A stretch of 64,000 bases of DNA from Eudoraea chungangensis (GTDB lineage Bacteria > Bacteroidota > Bacteroidia > Flavobacteriales > Flavobacteriaceae), in the NCBI RefSeq assembly GCF_029360665.1, contig NZ_JARDUB010000005.1, positions 33,163 to 97,162 on the forward strand, given 5' to 3'. Under the pieces are notes generated by a model, which searched no databases, was not told the origin of the DNA, and saw only the letters and a list, made by a program, of their open reading frames with translations. Position 1 is the first letter of the stretch. Every line of letters begins with the position of its first letter. The translations under genes and the position numbers were made by a program. Shown here in pieces: positions 17,487 to 26,610 of this stretch.

Positions 17487-17825
17487 TCGACAAAAATAAG
17501 AATTCGCTGCAGCTGAGCAAGCATATAGAATAGGTATTAACAGATTTTTAGTACGCTACTTTGTTAACCGACGATCCATCTATTCGCTACTAAAAAGAGT
17601 TAAATTACTACTACGAGGTTGCATTTCCATGGCGTAAAGCACTATTTCAATGAATAATATCTATTCGAAAATAAATGAAATTAAAGATGTTAAGTTGGTA
17701 GAAAGCATTGATATAATATCGGCAAAAACAATATCTTGCAATCAATAGAAAGATTAAGTACTATCTTACTTTTAAATAACACAATGGATTTTGCCAATCA
17801 TATAAGAGGTATTTAGCTAGAGGAT
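17487..17825. other. Intergenic region, no recognised feature
   Basis: 339 bases between divergent genes (the SurA-like lipoprotein and the gene at 17826). It must hold both promoters, but no exact TAnnTTTG element was found. Only short ORFs of 32 codons or fewer are present, without recognisable similarity. No terminator or repeat was seen. Confidence 0.5.
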
Positions 17826-18065
17826 ATGAATAGAAAAATAAAATTAATTTGGGATTTTAGGGGATTAGATGCCTTGGAAATTGCAAAACATCACGACAAG
17901 CATCTACAAGAATTTATTAGAAAAGAAGAACTTTCTCTAAATATAAGCGGGCATCAATTTCTTAATGAAAACCATAGCATAGCCTTCTTAGTAGTGGAAG
18001 AGAAGAACATGCTTATTGTACGAGATGCCCTATTACCGCATCGCGCAGAAGTATTTATTGTCTAA
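17826..18065 (+). CDS. Small conserved-type protein of unknown function
   Basis: 79 residues, soluble, no signal peptide. It begins MNRKIKLIWDFRG and shows a compact alpha/beta pattern with a histidine-rich helix (AKHHDKHLQEF) and two C-terminal strands (IAFLVVEE, AEVFIV). I do not recognise a named domain. It ends 19 bases before the serine hydrolase gene and is probably co-transcribed with it. Confidence 0.6.
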   Translation: MNRKIKLIWDFRGLDALEIAKHHDKHLQEFIRKEELSLNISGHQFLNENHSIAFLVVEEKNMLIVRDALLPHRAEVFIV

Positions 18066-18084
18066 CTACAACCTTTAATACCCT

Positions 18085-19257
18085 ATGAAAAGTTTTCTCT
18101 TATTATTCCTGTTAGGAATCTTAGTATTGTTTTCGTGCAAAACGAAAACAAAAGAAAACGATTTGCTCAAAATCGCCTTAAGTTCTGAAGACCCGTCTAT
18201 TAGAAAAGTTGTAGATAGTCTTTCTCCATACGAGGTTCAAATATTATATACGCAAATAGACAGGGATGCCGACTCTATCAAATTAACCGATTTTTCTTTT
18301 CAACTAAACAATAATAACTATTTCTATCCGGCAAGTACCGTTAAGTTTCCTATTGCGGTTTTGGCACTAGAAAAACTTAATACCATAGATTCTCTTAACA
18401 GAAACACCAAATATTATATTGAAGGAGATACAATAGAAAACACTTTTGCCGAGGATATCAGTAAAATTTTCGCAATCAGTGATAACCACGCAAATAACCG
18501 ATTACTGGAATTTCAGGGACAGGACGCTATCAATGAAAATCTAAGAGAGAAAGGACTCTCCCCGGTAAGAATTTCTCACCGCCTGGGTATTCATTCCTCA
18601 GATCTTAAAACAAAACCTTTGATACTGTATCTAAATGATAGCACCACGACTAGCTCCATCGCCATAAACAATACGGAACCAAAAATCCTAGAATTAGATA
18701 ATATTCAAAAAGGAATTGGATTTTATAAAGAAGACTCTTTGTACCAAGAGCCTTTCGATTTTAGCTATAAAAATTACTACCCGCTTAGTACACAACACAA
18801 GCTTCTTAAACGTGTAATTTTTCCAATGCTCTTTACAAAAGAACAGCGCTTTACTATTACGGAAGATCAGAGAGAATTTTTACTGGAACAAATGCACACC
18901 TTACCCAGGAATGCAGGGTTTTTAGAGGAAGAATATTATGACGGTTACTGTAAATTCTTTATATACGGAGATACCAAGAAAAAAATACCAGAGCATATTA
19001 AAATTTACAATAAAGTAGGTTTTGCTTATGGCACCTTAACGGACTGTGCCTATATAACCGACACGAAAAATGGGGTAGAGTTTTTACTAACCGCTACTAT
19101 CTTAGTAAACAAGAACGGTATCTTTAACGATGACCAATATGAGTACGATGAGGTTGGCATTCCTTTTTTAGCCGCTCTTGGCCGGGAGATTTATACTTTA
19201 GAATTAAATAGGAGGAAAAACGGTAAACGGTCCTTCACCTTGAAGCGCTCCTACTAA
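18085..19257 (+). CDS. Class A beta-lactamase-like serine hydrolase, lipoprotein
   Basis: 390 residues with a lipobox (LVLFS-C18). The penicilloyl-serine transferase fold is marked by the SxxK tetrad STVK (about 89-92) and an SDN motif ([10 protein letters not shown], about 132). The KTG element reads KVG in YNKVGFAYG. Such proteins are usually periplasmic hydrolases rather than true lactamases. The last 15 or so residues ([15 protein letters not shown]) are antisense to a broken fasciclin gene, so the native C-terminus was probably replaced or extended after a deletion. Confidence 0.85.
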   Translation: MKSFLLLFLLGILVLFSCKTKTKENDLLKIALSSEDPSIRKVVDSLSPYEVQILYTQIDRDADSIKLTDFSFQLNNNNYFYPASTVKFPIAVLALEKLNTIDSLNRNTKYYIEGDTIENTFAEDISKIFAISDNHANNRLLEFQGQDAINENLREKGLSPVRISHRLGIHSSDLKTKPLILYLNDSTTTSSIAINNTEPKILELDNIQKGIGFYKEDSLYQEPFDFSYKNYYPLSTQHKLLKRVIFPMLFTKEQRFTITEDQREFLLEQMHTLPRNAGFLEEEYYDGYCKFFIYGDTKKKIPEHIKIYNKVGFAYGTLTDCAYITDTKNGVEFLLTATILVNKNGIFNDDQYEYDEVGIPFLAALGREIYTLELNRRKNGKRSFTLKRSY

Positions 19258-19404
19258 ATCTGCTGCCTTTAAGGCAGTTACCAGGGTAGAAAAATCGGCA
19301 TTAGATACCGCGATATCTACAATACTCTTATTACTCATCTGGGCCTTTACTTGATTCGTTGTAAAAAGACCGATTACGGATAAAATTAAAATAACTTTTT
19401 TCAT
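19204..19404 (-). pseudogene. Truncated fasciclin-domain protein gene
   Basis: 66 codons: a signal peptide ending TNQVKAQ, then the start of a fasciclin (FAS1) domain: [24 protein letters not shown], then [10 protein letters not shown]. In intact genes this continues APTxxAF and about 100 more residues; here it ends PPI-stop, inside the 3' end of the convergent serine hydrolase gene. The remainder of the FAS1 domain is missing. Fasciclin genes are often neighbours of ECF sigma/anti-sigma pairs in flavobacteria, and one follows divergently here, so this is probably a decayed member of that trio. Confidence 0.8.
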
Positions 19405-19522
19405 GATTTAAATTCAATTAGAGTTTATGATTATAACTGTTGCACTATGCATATTTAAATACCCAAGACACCTTCAAATGGATGAGCAAATTCTTTTTTT
19501 ATCATATCTTTAACACAAGAAC

Positions 19523-20089
19523 ATGGCAGTTACTCAGGACGATTTATTGATAATTAATCAACTTAAGGAAGGAGATCAGAGGGCCTTACTAGTGCTATAC
19601 GACAAGTATGCCGCTGCCCTCTATGGGGTAATAATTAGAATTTGTAAAAGAGAAGATATTGCGCAGGACGTCTTACAAGATAGTTTTCTTAAAATATGGC
19701 AGAAAATTAAAACGTACGACGAAAACAAAGGAAGGTTTTATACCTGGGCCTATAGAATAGCCAAGAATACTGCTTTAAATTCGATTAGAAACACCGCAAA
19801 ACTCATCCAAACGGAAGAAATTAGTGTATATAATAGTATAAGTTCAAATCCTGTTGAAATTGATTCTTATGGATTAAAAAATGTGTTATCAAAATTAGAG
19901 CCTCAACATAAAAGGGCTGTTGAACTTGTATATTTTGAAGGCCTTACCCACATGGAAGCGCATAAAGAGATGAAAGTTCCTCTGGGAACCTTTAAGTCTT
20001 ATGTTAGACAAGCTCTTCAAAAGTTAAGAGAAAATAAGAACGACCTCTACTTAGTTTTGGTGCTTTTAGAAGTTTTAGGATATGGATAG
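19523..20089 (+). CDS. ECF-type RNA polymerase sigma factor
   Basis: 188 residues. Region 2 (about 25-92) includes ARRI-like DVLQDSFLKIWQKI and YTWAYRIAKNTALNSIR; region 4 (about 128-178) has LEPQHKRAVELVYFEGLTHMEAH and the recognition helix MKVPLGTFKSYVRQALQKLR. It overlaps the anti-sigma gene by 8 bases, the standard pairing for a membrane-held ECF factor. The divergent gene, a fasciclin remnant, may once have been its target. A weak -7 element (TATCTTTA, 19505-19512) precedes it. Confidence 0.92.
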   Translation: MAVTQDDLLIINQLKEGDQRALLVLYDKYAAALYGVIIRICKREDIAQDVLQDSFLKIWQKIKTYDENKGRFYTWAYRIAKNTALNSIRNTAKLIQTEEISVYNSISSNPVEIDSYGLKNVLSKLEPQHKRAVELVYFEGLTHMEAHKEMKVPLGTFKSYVRQALQKLRENKNDLYLVLVLLEVLGYG

Positions 20090-20873
20090 AAAGCAAATAA
20101 TTGATGAAGGATTATTAGAACTTTATCTTCTGGGTGAACTCACTCTTGAAGAAGAGCAAAAAGTGGAAGCTTTGATTGCCAAGGATAATGACTTAAGAAC
20201 AATATTCAACGACCTTGAATTGGCCTTTGAAAAGTTGGGTATGGAAAATGCAGTCACTCCTCCAGAAAAAGTAAGAGAACAACTAAAAACAAAACTTGGA
20301 AAAATAACTATTGTCAGTAAGTCGGAACAAAAAATATCTCCAGCTTTAGGTGGTAAAAAATATTCGACAAAGTTTCTGGTCGCAGCAAGTATTGCTATTG
20401 TGTTTGCCTTATCTTCCATTTGGCTTTATAGCAAATGGCGCCAATCCATTGAGACTCTTAATTTTTTGCAGTCTCAGACTGTGATTTTAGAAGAAAGATT
20501 GTCGCAATTAGAAAACAACTACCAGCTAACCTCCACGAAATACAACGCAATAAATAACCCGCAGATTATTCCTTTAGTTTTAAATGGGAATGAAAGGTCA
20601 CCTGGGTCTAAAGTGGTCTTCTTTGTGAACCATCAAAATAAAACAGTACTGGTTAACGCCCAAGGCTTAAGTCCTTTAGACAAAGATAATAGCTACCAAC
20701 TATGGGCCGATGTAGAGGGAGAAATGATTAATATGGGGCTTCTGTCAACAGAGGAAGACCTTATCCCGGCTATTTACATCAGCAAAGCCGAATCCTTTAA
20801 TATTACAATAGAACCTGCGGGAGGCAATAATCATCCCACGGTTAAAAACCTTATTGGAAATGTTTATTTATAG
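20082..20873 (+). CDS. Membrane anti-sigma factor (RskA-like)
   Basis: 263 residues: an N-terminal cytoplasmic anti-sigma part (about 1-85, with the LYLLGELTLEEEQKVEALI pattern), one transmembrane helix (about 92-113, LVAASIAIVFALSSIWLY), a short coiled coil, and a C-terminal RskA-like periplasmic beta domain ending ITIEPAGGNNHPTVKNL. It should sequester the ECF factor encoded just upstream and release it on an envelope signal. Confidence 0.9.
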   Translation: MDRKQIIDEGLLELYLLGELTLEEEQKVEALIAKDNDLRTIFNDLELAFEKLGMENAVTPPEKVREQLKTKLGKITIVSKSEQKISPALGGKKYSTKFLVAASIAIVFALSSIWLYSKWRQSIETLNFLQSQTVILEERLSQLENNYQLTSTKYNAINNPQIIPLVLNGNERSPGSKVVFFVNHQNKTVLVNAQGLSPLDKDNSYQLWADVEGEMINMGLLSTEEDLIPAIYISKAESFNITIEPAGGNNHPTVKNLIGNVYL

Positions 20874-20896
20874 AATAAGCACCAACTAATACTAAT

Positions 20897-22198
20897 TTAT
20901 ACTGGCTCCCCATAAAGGTCAAAATCAGAAGCTGAGGTAATCTTTATCTTCGCAAATTCTCCCATTTTAAGATAAAACCTAGAAGCATCTATTAATACTT
21001 CGTTATCAACATCCGGAGAATCGTATTCTGTTCGTCCTACAAAATAACCTCCTTCTTTTCTATCAATAATACAACGGTATTTTTTATCAATTTTCGATTG
21101 GTTTAACTCCCAAGAAATTTGAGATTGAATTTCCATTATTGTGTTTGCCCGATCTTGCTTCACTTCCTCCGGAACATTATCTTCTAATTTAAAGGCATGA
21201 GTATTCTCTTCGTGGCTATAGGTAAAACACCCCAACCGCTCAAATCTCATTTCCTCTACCCATTTCTTTAGTGTTTCGAAGTCTTCCTCAGTCTCCCCAG
21301 GATAACCAACAATTAAGGTAGTTCTAATACCAATGCTAGGCACTTCTGCTCTGATATCTTCCAATAACTTAGTGGTTTTTGCTTTTGTTGTACCACGTCG
21401 CATACTCTTTAGAATTGGGTCGGCAATATGCTGTAAGGGAATATCCAGATAATTACAAATTTTAGGCTCCTCACGCATTACTTCCAGTACATCCATAGGA
21501 AATCCTGTTGGAAATGCATAGTGCAGCCTTATCCATTCTATCCCGTCCACCAGAGCCAATTCCTTTAACAGGGCAGCTAAATTTCGTTTCTTATATAAAT
21601 CGAGTCCGTAATAGGTTAAATCTTGTGCAATAAGAATTAATTCTACCACTCCCTTGGCTGCCAACTTTTCTGCTTCCTCCACCAAGGCTTCAATGGGTTT
21701 ACTTTTGTGTTTTCCGCGCATTATTGGAATAGCACAAAAAGAACATGGCCTATCACAACCTTCTGCTATTTTTAAATAAGCGTAATTTTTAGGTGTTGTA
21801 GTGAGTCTTTCTCCTATGAGTTCATGCTTGTAGTCTGCACCAAGAGCCTTTAATAAATAGGGCATGTCTGTAGTTCCAAAATAAGCATCTACATTAGGAA
21901 TTTCCTTTTCTAAATCCGGTTTATACCTTTCACTAAGACATCCTGTAACAAAGACCTTGTCTACTTCTCCATTCTTTTTCTGTTCTACAAAATCTAATAT
22001 GGTATTTACACTTTCTTCTTTGGCATTCGCAATAAAACCACAGGTATTTATAACTACTATGTTTCCTTCCTCTTCATGTACAACCTCCTTATCGTTAGCC
22101 CGAAGTTGGCCCATAAGTACCTCAGAGTCATAAATATTCTTAGAACAGCCAAGGGTCACTACATTAATCTTATTCTTTTTTCTTGTCTTTGTGCGCAT
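20897..22198 (-). CDS. rimO: Ribosomal protein S12 methylthiotransferase RimO
   Basis: 433 residues from the chosen ATG at 22198 (MRTKTRK). A longer frame opens at 22234, but a perfect -7 element at 22217-22224 lies inside it, so the shorter start is preferred. N-terminal MTTase domain Cys are in GCSKN, NTCGFI and GCLSERY; the radical SAM triad is CDRPCSFC; a TRAM-like domain closes the protein. It adds a methylthio group to Asp of S12. The stop lies 24 bases from the convergent anti-sigma gene. Confidence 0.95.
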   Translation of the reverse strand: MRTKTRKKNKINVVTLGCSKNIYDSEVLMGQLRANDKEVVHEEEGNIVVINTCGFIANAKEESVNTILDFVEQKKNGEVDKVFVTGCLSERYKPDLEKEIPNVDAYFGTTDMPYLLKALGADYKHELIGERLTTTPKNYAYLKIAEGCDRPCSFCAIPIMRGKHKSKPIEALVEEAEKLAAKGVVELILIAQDLTYYGLDLYKKRNLAALLKELALVDGIEWIRLHYAFPTGFPMDVLEVMREEPKICNYLDIPLQHIADPILKSMRRGTTKAKTTKLLEDIRAEVPSIGIRTTLIVGYPGETEEDFETLKKWVEEMRFERLGCFTYSHEENTHAFKLEDNVPEEVKQDRANTIMEIQSQISWELNQSKIDKKYRCIIDRKEGGYFVGRTEYDSPDVDNEVLIDASRFYLKMGEFAKIKITSASDFDLYGEPV

Positions 22199-22216
22199 GC
22201 ATTGTAATTTGACTGG

Positions 22217-22224
22217 CAAAAATA
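22217..22224 (-). promoter_or_regulatory. -7 promoter element of rimO
   Basis: Exact TAnnTTTG match (TATTTTTG on the minus strand), giving a predicted start near 22211, 13 bases before the chosen rimO ATG. No clear -33 TTG. Confidence 0.5.
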
Positions 22225-22438
22225 CGATTTGCATTCTTAAGACATCCCCTTAAACGGATTTTGTTGGGCTGCGGCCCTAGTATTTTTATAGAAAAAGATT
22301 GAAATCAATTAGGAATACGATTAATTGTATTTTACAAAAGGCGTAAGTATTATGAACACAAGCTTAACTTCTGTTTTATCTTTAACCTAGGTTTGATGTT
22401 CTAGATATACAAATCAAAAAAAATCTGCTTACGATAGC

Positions 22439-23302
22439 TTAGTCTCTAGAGCTATTGATTTTCTTTTGCCAATTCAGAATATTCGCTTCATTAAGTCGCA
22501 CAAATTCATCTTTGCCTAAAGAATCAGCGATCTTACGGGAAGTAGTGGCAGAACTAATGGCGTTCTTATAATTTCCCAATGCTGCTTCAGCCAAAGACTT
22601 CACTCTAAAAAAATAATAGGTTTTTCCACCTAGTGCTATGGCCTTATTAACATAGTTGAGAGCTACAGAAGGATTTCGATTCTGTTCCACAAGATACCGA
22701 GCAGCCTCATAATAAGTCTGGGCAGTGGGCTGTTCTTTTAATGCCCTCTCTATACTTGTTTGCATTAAAACATCTGTCTCAACTTCAATGGGTATGGAAA
22801 TAAGAGTATTCTCCCAGAGCCAATTCATCTTAGTACCATTGTGCGTAATACTGTCGAATGTAATAAGAAAATTTTCTTGGTAGTCTTTCGTTCTGCTAGG
22901 TCTTATTCCTATTCTTAACGCGTCCTTCTCGGGCATGTATTTGTCCCTACCATCACCCCAAAGGGTAGTATCCGTATGAAATATTATATCCCAGTAATCC
23001 TCATAGGGGAATGCATACAAGGCATAGGTGCCTTTAGCCAAGTGCTTGCCACCAATTTTCACATCTGTATCCATGCTGAATTTAGTAGACTCATTTGCCC
23101 CAACTCGCCATATGCGTTTGTATGGTACTAAGCCACCAATAATTTTTCTACCCCTTGCTGCTGGACGAGAATAACTAACTTTAAGTTCGGTAAGACCTAC
23201 TTGTTGAATAATTTTAGACGGAGGACTAACTGGCGGAAACTCTATTTGCGAGTAGACTCCTATAGAAAAAAGCAATAGTACTAATGTGGAACTAAGTTTC
23301 AA
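22439..23302 (-). CDS. DUF2911 exported protein
   Basis: 287 residues with a cleavable signal peptide (ending IGVYSQ). The DUF2911 domain (about 20-180) is recognised by PPVSPPSKIIQQVGLTEL, SYSRPAARGRKIIGGLVPY, RVGANESTKF and GTYALYAFP. The last about 90 residues look like a tetratricopeptide-type helical repeat (ARYLVEQNRNPSVALNYVNKA and ALGNYKNAISSA). Function of the family unknown. It overlaps ftsY by 4 bases, so the two are co-transcribed. Confidence 0.88.
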   Translation of the reverse strand: MKLSSTLVLLLFSIGVYSQIEFPPVSPPSKIIQQVGLTELKVSYSRPAARGRKIIGGLVPYKRIWRVGANESTKFSMDTDVKIGGKHLAKGTYALYAFPYEDYWDIIFHTDTTLWGDGRDKYMPEKDALRIGIRPSRTKDYQENFLITFDSITHNGTKMNWLWENTLISIPIEVETDVLMQTSIERALKEQPTAQTYYEAARYLVEQNRNPSVALNYVNKAIALGGKTYYFFRVKSLAEAALGNYKNAISSATTSRKIADSLGKDEFVRLNEANILNWQKKINSSRD

Positions 23303-24261
23303 TTGGATAGATTAAAGAATGAATCTACAAATTCTAGTTTATTAAAAACCTGTAAGTCTTCAATTCCTTCTCCTACTCCAATATACTTTACCGGAATTTT
23401 AAACTGATCGGATATACCAATAACCACCCCGCCCTTTGCCGTACCATCCAATTTAGTTACCGCCAAGGAAGAAACTTCCGTTGCCTTAGTAAACTCTTTT
23501 GCTTGTTCAAAAGCATTTTGACCTGTTGAACCATCCAGCACAAGCAAAACCTCATGCGGAGCATCTGGGACTACCTTTTGCATAACTCTTTTTACCTTTC
23601 CCAATTCATTCATTAGATTAACCTTGTTATGCAATCTTCCTGCGGTATCAATTAAAACAACATCGGCATTTTGGGTAACAGCCGAGCTCAGTGTATCATA
23701 CGCCACAGAAGCCGGATCACTCCCCATTTTTTGTTTAACCAAAGGAACACTCACCCTATCTGCCCATACTTGTAATTGATCTATTGCTGCCGCTCTAAAG
23801 GTGTCTGCCGCTCCCAAGACTACTTTTAGTCCCTGGGCTTTAAACTGGTGTGCCAGTTTGCCAATAGTTGTAGTTTTCCCAACACCGTTTACTCCAACCA
23901 CCATTATTACATATGGTTTTTTACCTTCTGGTAGTAGAAATTCTATACCCTCACCAATATTTGTTTCCGACAGCAAGCCAGAAATTTCTTCTCTTAAAAT
24001 AGTATTTAGCTCGTCTGTGCCTAAATATTTATCTCTAGAAACTCTTGCCTCAATTCTTTCGATAATCTTTAAAGTAGTACCAACGCCCACATCGGAAGTA
24101 ACCAATACCTCTTCCAGGTTATCCAAAACATCATCATCAACTTTAGACTTTCCTGCAACAGCCTTACTTAACTTTGAAAAAAAGCTAGTCTTAGTTTTTT
24201 CCAACCCCTTGTCCAAAGTTTCCTTTTTTTCCGAAGAAAATATTTTTTTAAACAGACTCAT
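23299..24261 (-). CDS. ftsY: Signal recognition particle receptor FtsY
   Basis: 320 residues: a short charged N-terminus instead of the long acidic A domain of enterobacteria, then the NG GTPase domain. Motifs: GVNGVGKTTTIGKLA (P loop), DTFRAAAIDQL, DTAGR, TKLDGTAKGG. It docks SRP-bound ribosomes at the inner membrane. It follows the terminator after the ribosomal protein cluster, so it probably has its own promoter within 24262-24298 or depends on read-through. Confidence 0.95.
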   Translation of the reverse strand: MSLFKKIFSSEKKETLDKGLEKTKTSFFSKLSKAVAGKSKVDDDVLDNLEEVLVTSDVGVGTTLKIIERIEARVSRDKYLGTDELNTILREEISGLLSETNIGEGIEFLLPEGKKPYVIMVVGVNGVGKTTTIGKLAHQFKAQGLKVVLGAADTFRAAAIDQLQVWADRVSVPLVKQKMGSDPASVAYDTLSSAVTQNADVVLIDTAGRLHNKVNLMNELGKVKRVMQKVVPDAPHEVLLVLDGSTGQNAFEQAKEFTKATEVSSLAVTKLDGTAKGGVVIGISDQFKIPVKYIGVGEGIEDLQVFNKLEFVDSFFNLSN

Positions 24262-24298
24262 AATGCTGACTTGTGTTGAACAACAAATATATGAAATT

Positions 24299-24328
24299 AA
24301 AAAAGCCGCTTTCTAACGAAAGCGGCTT
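24299..24328 (-). terminator. Intrinsic terminator between DUF4295 and ftsY
   Basis: An 11-base-pair stem (AAGCCGCTTTC at 24303-24313 with GAAAGCGGCTT at 24318-24328), loop TAAC, followed on the minus strand by six T. Strong and strand-specific. Confidence 0.9.
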
Positions 24329-24351
24329 AGTATCTAATTTGAGTTAGCTTG

Positions 24352-24504
24352 TTATTTCGAATTTAACCATTCGTTCACCATTTCTGGTGGCATAACAGAT
24401 TCTACAAAAGTGTAAGCCCCTGATTTTGGAGATTTTACCATTTTTATAGCTTTCGTTAATCTTTTAGAACTAGATTGTAAGCTTGCTACTGTCTTCTTTG
24501 CCAT
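24352..24504 (-). CDS. DUF4295 small basic protein
   Basis: 50 residues, found by direct translation. It starts MAKKTVASLQSSSKRLTKAI and ends VMPPEMVNEWLNSK. It matches the DUF4295 family, which in Bacteroidota sits next to rpmG and is considered ribosome-associated. It starts 6 bases after the rpmG stop and ends just before a strong terminator, so it is the last gene of the L28-L33 unit. Confidence 0.92.
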   Translation of the reverse strand: MAKKTVASLQSSSKRLTKAIKMVKSPKSGAYTFVESVMPPEMVNEWLNSK

Positions 24505-24510
24505 GGTTCC

Positions 24511-24693
24511 TTATTTTATTTCTTTGTGAACAGTCATTTTCTTTAGAATAGGATTAAATTTCTTAATCTCTAATCTATCCGGACTATTCTTTTTATTCTT
24601 AGTTGTTATATATCTTGACGTACCTGGTTGTCCAGAATTCTTATGCTCCGTACATTCCAATATTACCTGAACTCTATTCCCCTTTTTTGCCAT
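24511..24693 (-). CDS. rpmG: 50S ribosomal protein L33
   Basis: 60 residues. [17 protein letters not shown] at the start and [19 protein letters not shown] mark L33. Only one Cys is visible, so it is not the four-Cys zinc form. Middle gene of rpmB-rpmG-DUF4295. Confidence 0.97.
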   Translation of the reverse strand: MAKKGNRVQVILECTEHKNSGQPGTSRYITTKNKKNSPDRLEIKKFNPILKKMTVHKEIK

Positions 24694-24714
24694 TATCTTG
24701 TATATTTAGAAGAA

Positions 24715-24951
24715 TTATTTTACCAATCCTTTGGCTCTGGCTTCCTTTAAAACAGCCGAAATACCTTTTTTATTTATCGCTTTTAAAGCTCTCGTAGAAA
24801 CTTTTAAGGTTACCCACTTATCTTCTTCTGGGATATAAAACCTTTTTTTGGAAAGATTCACGTCAAATCTTCTCCTCGTTTTATTGATAGAGAAGGAAAC
24901 GTTGTTTCCAAACATAGCTTTCTTTCCGGTAAGTTCACAAACTTTTGACAT
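24715..24951 (-). CDS. rpmB: 50S ribosomal protein L28
   Basis: 78 residues. MSKVCELTGKKAMFGNNVS and RRRFDVNLSKKRFYIPEE are standard L28 signatures. First gene of the cluster, with a well-formed promoter 34 bases upstream. Confidence 0.97.
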   Translation of the reverse strand: MSKVCELTGKKAMFGNNVSFSINKTRRRFDVNLSKKRFYIPEEDKWVTLKVSTRALKAINKKGISAVLKEARAKGLVK

Positions 24952-24984
24952 GATGCTACTCTTTACTTTATTTTAAACAGGGTG

Positions 24985-25015
24985 CAAATTTAATTCATTT
25001 TTGCGGGACCGACAA
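24985..25015 (-). promoter_or_regulatory. Promoter of rpmB-rpmG-DUF4295
   Basis: On the minus strand: -33 TTG at 25013-25015, a 20-base spacer, and an exact TAnnTTTG match (TAAATTTG) at 24985-24992. Predicted start near 24979, about 27 bases before the rpmB ATG. Confidence 0.75.
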
Positions 25016-25024
25016 AATTCTCTC

Positions 25025-26272
25025 CTAGAATTTTAAAATTTCTTTTTGAAGCATTTGAATGGCCATATGTACTGCCTTTTGCACAATTCTTGTACGATGA
25101 TTTCCCAAAAGACTTTTAACGGAAAAAACGCTGTTAGGAGTAGCAATCGCTATGTATACTGTTCCTATGGGAGCATCTGAATCTCCTTTAGTCGGGCCAG
25201 CATTTCCGGTAGTGGCAATGGCAAAGTCGGATTTCATTATTGTTTTTACATTAAGGGCCATTGCCTCCGCCACTTCTGCACTAACAACGGAATGTTCCTG
25301 AATCAGTTCGTTTGGAATATTCAAAAGATTCACCTTCATCTCTGTTGCATAGCTTACAATGCTCCCTAGAAAAAATGCCGAAGCCCCTGGAATTGCAGTA
25401 AATTGCTCTGCTATTTTACCTCCGGTAAAACTTTCAGCTGTTGCTAGTTTAAGGTGCTTATCGGTAAGTAATTTTGCTACCACCGCTTCAATTGTTCCTG
25501 ATTCTTCTTCGCCTGTAATAATATCTCCAATAAGAGAGTAAAGCTTTTTACTCTCCATGCGAACTCGTTCTTCAATTAACGATCTATCGGACCCTTTAGC
25601 CGTTAGCCGTAATCGGACTTTTCCCAAGTTCGGCAAGTAGGCAAGTTTTATAAAAGAAGGGAGGTTATCTTCCCAGTCCTCAATAATATTAGCAATTGAA
25701 CTCTCCCCCATACCATAGGTCATAATAGTTTTATGGTATATATAAGGTCTGTCAAAAGTTGCCATAACCTTGGGAATAACCTCATTTGTCAGCAGGCTCT
25801 TCATTTCAAAGGGAACACCGGGCAAGGAAACAATTGTTGTTTTCTCCATAGTAATCCACATACCAGGTGCAGTCCCATAGGCATTATGTAAGACCTTTGC
25901 TTTTGAAGGAACGAAAGCTTGTTGTCTATTAACATTGGAAATTGGAGTGGAGATATAGGAACGGAATAATTCTTCAATATGACCTAATACTTCGGTGTTT
26001 TCTATTAGGTTATCATCCGTAAATTCACAAAGAGTATGTTTGGTTATATCGTCTTTTGTAGGGCCAAGTCCCCCTGTAATTATGACTAATTCTGCTCTTT
26101 CCTGTGCCTCACTCAACGCATTTAAAATATGATCCCTGTCATCCTGCACTGAAGTAATCTGATAAACAGAGACACCTATTTTATTTAATTCCGTAGCGAT
26201 AAAGGTTGAGTTGGTATCTACAATCTGCCCTATTAGTATTTCGTCACCAATAGTTATTATTTCTGCAAACAT
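25025..26272 (-). CDS. cinA: CinA: competence/damage-inducible protein, nicotinamide-nucleotide amidase
   Basis: 415 residues, the standard two-domain form. The N-terminal MoCF-like domain (about 1-170) shows EIITIGDEILIGQIVDTNS and TGGLGPTKDDITK; the C-terminal amidase domain (about 255-412) has ATAESFTGGKIAEQFT and ATTGNAGPTKGDSDAPIGTVYIA. It recycles NMN by deamidation in NAD metabolism, and the N-terminal part hydrolyses ADP-ribose in some species. Its ATG shares one base with the HPt stop codon. Confidence 0.95.
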   Translation of the reverse strand: MFAEIITIGDEILIGQIVDTNSTFIATELNKIGVSVYQITSVQDDRDHILNALSEAQERAELVIITGGLGPTKDDITKHTLCEFTDDNLIENTEVLGHIEELFRSYISTPISNVNRQQAFVPSKAKVLHNAYGTAPGMWITMEKTTIVSLPGVPFEMKSLLTNEVIPKVMATFDRPYIYHKTIMTYGMGESSIANIIEDWEDNLPSFIKLAYLPNLGKVRLRLTAKGSDRSLIEERVRMESKKLYSLIGDIITGEEESGTIEAVVAKLLTDKHLKLATAESFTGGKIAEQFTAIPGASAFFLGSIVSYATEMKVNLLNIPNELIQEHSVVSAEVAEAMALNVKTIMKSDFAIATTGNAGPTKGDSDAPIGTVYIAIATPNSVFSVKSLLGNHRTRIVQKAVHMAIQMLQKEILKF

Positions 26273-26610
26273 TATAAGCTAAAGTCCTTTTTCAGTTCAG
26301 AAATAACTTGTAGTACATCTTTTTTCAAAAGAGGAAATTTACTTCGTACAACCTCAATTTTTTCAGGATCCTTTCCAAGTGTTTCAATTTCAAAAGCAGT
26401 TGCTCTGGCCTCCTCCATTCCCAATAAATCTACATTAGGTTTAATCTTATGACCTAACATGTATATATTTTGGTGATCACCCTCATTGATTGCCTTTTCC
26501 AGATCCTCTAAATCTTGTGGTACCTCCTCCAGAAAAACGGTAACAACAGATTGGATGAAATCCTCATCTCCATCGGCCATCTCATTGATCTTATGCAAAC
26601 TGTAAATCAT
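26272..26610 (-). CDS. Stand-alone histidine phosphotransfer (HPt) domain protein
   Basis: 112 residues, four-helix HPt domain. The phospho-accepting His lies in YMLGHKIKPNVDLLGM (about residue 54), in the HxxKxxxxxxG context of HPt proteins. It would shuttle phosphoryl groups between a hybrid kinase and a response regulator, neither of which is nearby. It is translationally linked to the FAH gene upstream (no gap) and to cinA downstream (1-base overlap). Confidence 0.88.
   Translation of the reverse strand: MIYSLHKINEMADGDEDFIQSVVTVFLEEVPQDLEDLEKAINEGDHQNIYMLGHKIKPNVDLLGMEEARATAFEIETLGKDPEKIEVVRSKFPLLKKDVLQVISELKKDFSL

Noticed and set aside
17650..17748. 32-codon ORF between the SurA-like and small-protein genes
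   Set aside because: No similarity and no translation signal; AT-rich chance frame.
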